From JAMQPK01 sp963761975 (GTDB taxonomy: Bacteria > Acidobacteriota > Vicinamibacteria > Vicinamibacterales > JAMQPK01), in the NCBI GenBank assembly GCA_963761975.1, contig CAVXIR010000002.1:2046001-2110000 (forward strand): a stretch of DNA of 64,000 nt. Reading direction: 5' to 3'. The notes beneath the pieces are model-generated. The model did no database searches, was not told where the DNA came from, and worked only from the letters and a program-made list of their open reading frames with translations. The position numbers were made by a program, and so were the translations under genes. This document shows, in pieces, positions 62,420-64,000 of the stretch. Positions within the stretch are counted from its first letter, which is position 1. Each line of letters begins with the position of its first letter.

Positions 62420-63702
62420 ATCGACGCACGAGGGTGTCCATTTCGCGATCGTTTCCTGCGAAGTCGAGTACAGGTCATCCCGTTGCCGGCTCTGGCGTTG
62501 ACGTTCGCCCCGTTTTCGAGAAGCTCGGTCGCTACCGAGATATGTCCTTCGCTCACTGCGAGATGGAGCGGCGTCAGGCCTGTGGCATCAACAGGGTCGA
62601 GTGGCAGGCGACGCGAGACAAAGAGCTCGACGGCCGCAAGATTCCCCTGCATCGCGACCATGTGAAACACGGTCGTGCCCTTTTGGTCGCGCGTATCGAT
62701 CCTGCCGCCGTGATCGAGCAGCAGCGTCGCAACCTCGACCCGGCGTGTCTCACGATCCCTTGTCGCATCGCTGCGTCCTTGCAGAAACGCCATCGCCAAT
62801 GGTGCGCCATCTCCTCCGAGGCGTGACCCTGCGACAGAGCGGCTGGCATCTGCGCCTCGGCTGAGGAGCAACGCCACGACTTCGACGTGCCCACGGGAAG
62901 CGGCCGCTCCGAGTGGTGTGGTGTCTCTGCCGGCAGCGTTCGCGTCGGCGCCGCCGTCGAGGAGGCGCTGCACTGCGGTGAGATTGCCGTGAGAGGCGGC
63001 TTGATGTAACGGAGAGTCGCCTTGCGAGTCTGTGGTCCGTGGGTTGGCTCCGGCGGCGAGCAACAGCTGCGTCATCCGCTCGCTGTTGGCCCGATTGGCG
63101 GATGATGCGGCGGCGTGGCCAAGAGGAGTTCGGTTGCTTCCATGCTCGGGCGCATTGACATCGGCGCCCTGCGCGAGAAGAAGCCGCACCACGTTGGCGC
63201 GACCTTCCAGATCGGAGGTCCCACCAAGACCGTCGACCGCGTCGTGCAGCGGAGTCTTTCCGTGCTTCGTCTTTGCGTTGACGTCGGCGCCCTTTGCCAC
63301 CAGCACCCTCGCGACCCCTGCCTGGCCGTACTGCGCGGCCAGATGGAGCGCAGTGCTGCCACTCGGCTCGTCGGGTGTACGCACATCTGCGCCGCGGGCG
63401 ACGAGCAGTTCAGCCAGATCTTCACGGCCGAATCGCGCCGCCGAGTGCAGTGCCGTCCAGCAGAACGCGCCGAACAATCTGTTCGCCTGGTCAGGATGCT
63501 CGTCCAGCCAGCGATTCAGATTGGTCACATCGGTCGGTCGCGACGTGCGACTGGTGTACGACCAATCCTTGATTGCGGAGGGAGGGGTACCACAATGACG
63601 CCGTCCCCGATACGGGTCGTAGTAGTTGCCTTCCTTGAACCAACGAGCCAGAAGGATAGAAAAAGCGAAGGCGATGAGAGCGAGCAAGACCCTGCCGACC
63701 AT
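62383..63702 (-). CDS. Membrane-anchored ankyrin-repeat protein with a frameshifted C-terminus
   Basis: The 439-aa protein has an N-terminal membrane helix (MVGRVLLALIAFAFSILLAR) and about ten ankyrin repeats: FCWTALHSAARFGREDLAEL, GSTALHLAAQYGQAGVARVL, GDSPLHQAASHGNLTAVQRL, GLTPLHLAVSEGHISVATEL. The annotated end, CTRLRRKRSRNGHPRASICE, is not ankyrin-like. In another frame the same DNA reads LDFAGNDREMDTLVRRYAKR with a stop at 62406-62408. This fits an ankyrin end if one base at GTAC (62468-62471) is removed. The restored stop overlaps the next gene's start. Confidence 0.8.
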   Translation of the reverse strand: MVGRVLLALIAFAFSILLARWFKEGNYYDPYRGRRHCGTPPSAIKDWSYTSRTSRPTDVTNLNRWLDEHPDQANRLFGAFCWTALHSAARFGREDLAELLVARGADVRTPDEPSGSTALHLAAQYGQAGVARVLVAKGADVNAKTKHGKTPLHDAVDGLGGTSDLEGRANVVRLLLAQGADVNAPEHGSNRTPLGHAAASSANRANSERMTQLLLAAGANPRTTDSQGDSPLHQAASHGNLTAVQRLLDGGADANAAGRDTTPLGAAASRGHVEVVALLLSRGADASRSVAGSRLGGDGAPLAMAFLQGRSDATRDRETRRVEVATLLLDHGGRIDTRDQKGTTVFHMVAMQGNLAAVELFVSRRLPLDPVDATGLTPLHLAVSEGHISVATELLENGANVNARAGNGMTCTRLRRKRSRNGHPRASICETVSGAPRSR

Positions 63703-63727
63703 GTTCGAAGGAGTTATCGGCGCTGGG

Positions 63728-64000
63728 TCACCTCACCGTGATCGGACCGCTCCGTGCGACATCGGTGTAATCGTCGTTGAGCAGGTATCGAAACTCGTAC
63801 TCGCCGGTGGCGGGTGCTCTGAGTGTGTAGGTACCGGAGGTGGCGCCCTTTGTGTACTGCCACAAACTGTCATCGTAGTTAATGTTGGACTCCCGCAACT
63901 TGTACAGCGCGATCCAGTCCAGGCTCGATCGCTGTCCGGGAGCTTCCCAGTTCACGGACAGTTGGTCTCCGGTCCTGACAAGCCCCGAATTGACAGCAAG
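63728..64000 (-). CDS. Partial secreted protein with an Ig-like (SKICH-like) domain
   Basis: The frame is open to the window's end, so the 5' part is cut off. What remains (about 90 codons) reads GLVRTGDQLSVNWEAPGQRS, DWIALYKLRESNINYDDSLW, QYTKGATSGTYTLRAPATGE, YEFRYLLNDDYTDVARSGPI, and ends TVR. This pattern (DWIALY, GTYTLRAP, GEYEFRYLLN) is an immunoglobulin-like beta-sandwich found at the C-terminus of exported bacterial proteins. It lies upstream of the ankyrin operon. Confidence 0.6.
   Translation of the reverse strand, partial: LAVNSGLVRTGDQLSVNWEAPGQRSSLDWIALYKLRESNINYDDSLWQYTKGATSGTYTLRAPATGEYEFRYLLNDDYTDVARSGPITVR

Noticed and set aside
63032..63598. A 188-codon plus-strand frame opposite the ankyrin gene
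   Set aside because: Shadow of the repeat codon pattern; the minus strand has the ankyrin signature.

Overview
The window is GC-rich, gene-dense bacterial DNA from a Gram-negative organism. It carries an Omp85 barrel, TamB-type and DUF2207 envelope proteins, many secreted proteins with signal peptides, a Tat-exported DUF1552 protein, a Ser/Thr kinase, very large hybrid sensor kinases, ankyrin proteins and short operons separated by phrase-like intergenic repeats. This mix fits Acidobacteriota (Vicinamibacteria-like) best. That placement is an inference from gene content; no rRNA or marker gene is present.

Layout. 0-3.4 kb: a secreted lytic transglycosylase with a LAS-type peptidase-like domain, then DUF4142 and DUF4097 secreted proteins. 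3.6-4.65 kb: a degraded IS630-family insertion sequence. 4.8-10.7 kb: small and metabolic genes (GSDH-type dehydrogenase, FmdB-like zinc ribbon, DUF6786, MEDS sensor, class A serine hydrolase, YjbQ). 10.6-19.2 kb: a two-gene signalling operon, with a 2287-aa poly-HAMP hybrid kinase overlapping a REC-PAS-kinase. 19.4-28.9 kb: methyltransferase, TPR protein, outer-membrane transporter-like protein, Ser/Thr kinase, DUF4440 protein, a SigF/NrsF sigma/anti-sigma pair, an intergenic region with a strong hairpin, and a double-VOC protein. 29-34.6 kb: a secreted PHP-like protein, transketolase and a TPR protein. 34.7-41.5 kb: one giant gene fusing TamB-like, POTRA and Omp85 barrel parts. 41.7-50.5 kb: cupin, STAS-like protein, APC permease, ankyrin-VOC fusion, a sigma/membrane/STN trio, a RibD-like reductase, a Rieske oxygenase and DUF4159. 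50.6-55 kb: TPP enzyme, DUF1552, cupin, PilZ. 55-58.7 kb: a tightly overlapped VTT / PLD-VTT / EEP operon. 58.7-61.1 kb: DUF2207-LemA. 61.1-64 kb: two secreted ankyrin proteins and a truncated extracellular domain.

A striking global feature is that nine reading frames are broken by small indels, while the two ~7 kb genes are intact. Several breaks sit exactly on a GTAC tetranucleotide, usually as GTAC to GTACC/GGTAC. This looks more like a motif-linked sequencing artefact, perhaps from a modified base at GTAC, than nine independent pseudogenes. I annotate these as frameshifted and give the span of the restored gene.

No rRNA, tRNA or CRISPR array was seen. The most distinctive biology is the 13-unit poly-HAMP kinase, the single-chain TamB-Omp85 protein and the lipid-remodelling operon.
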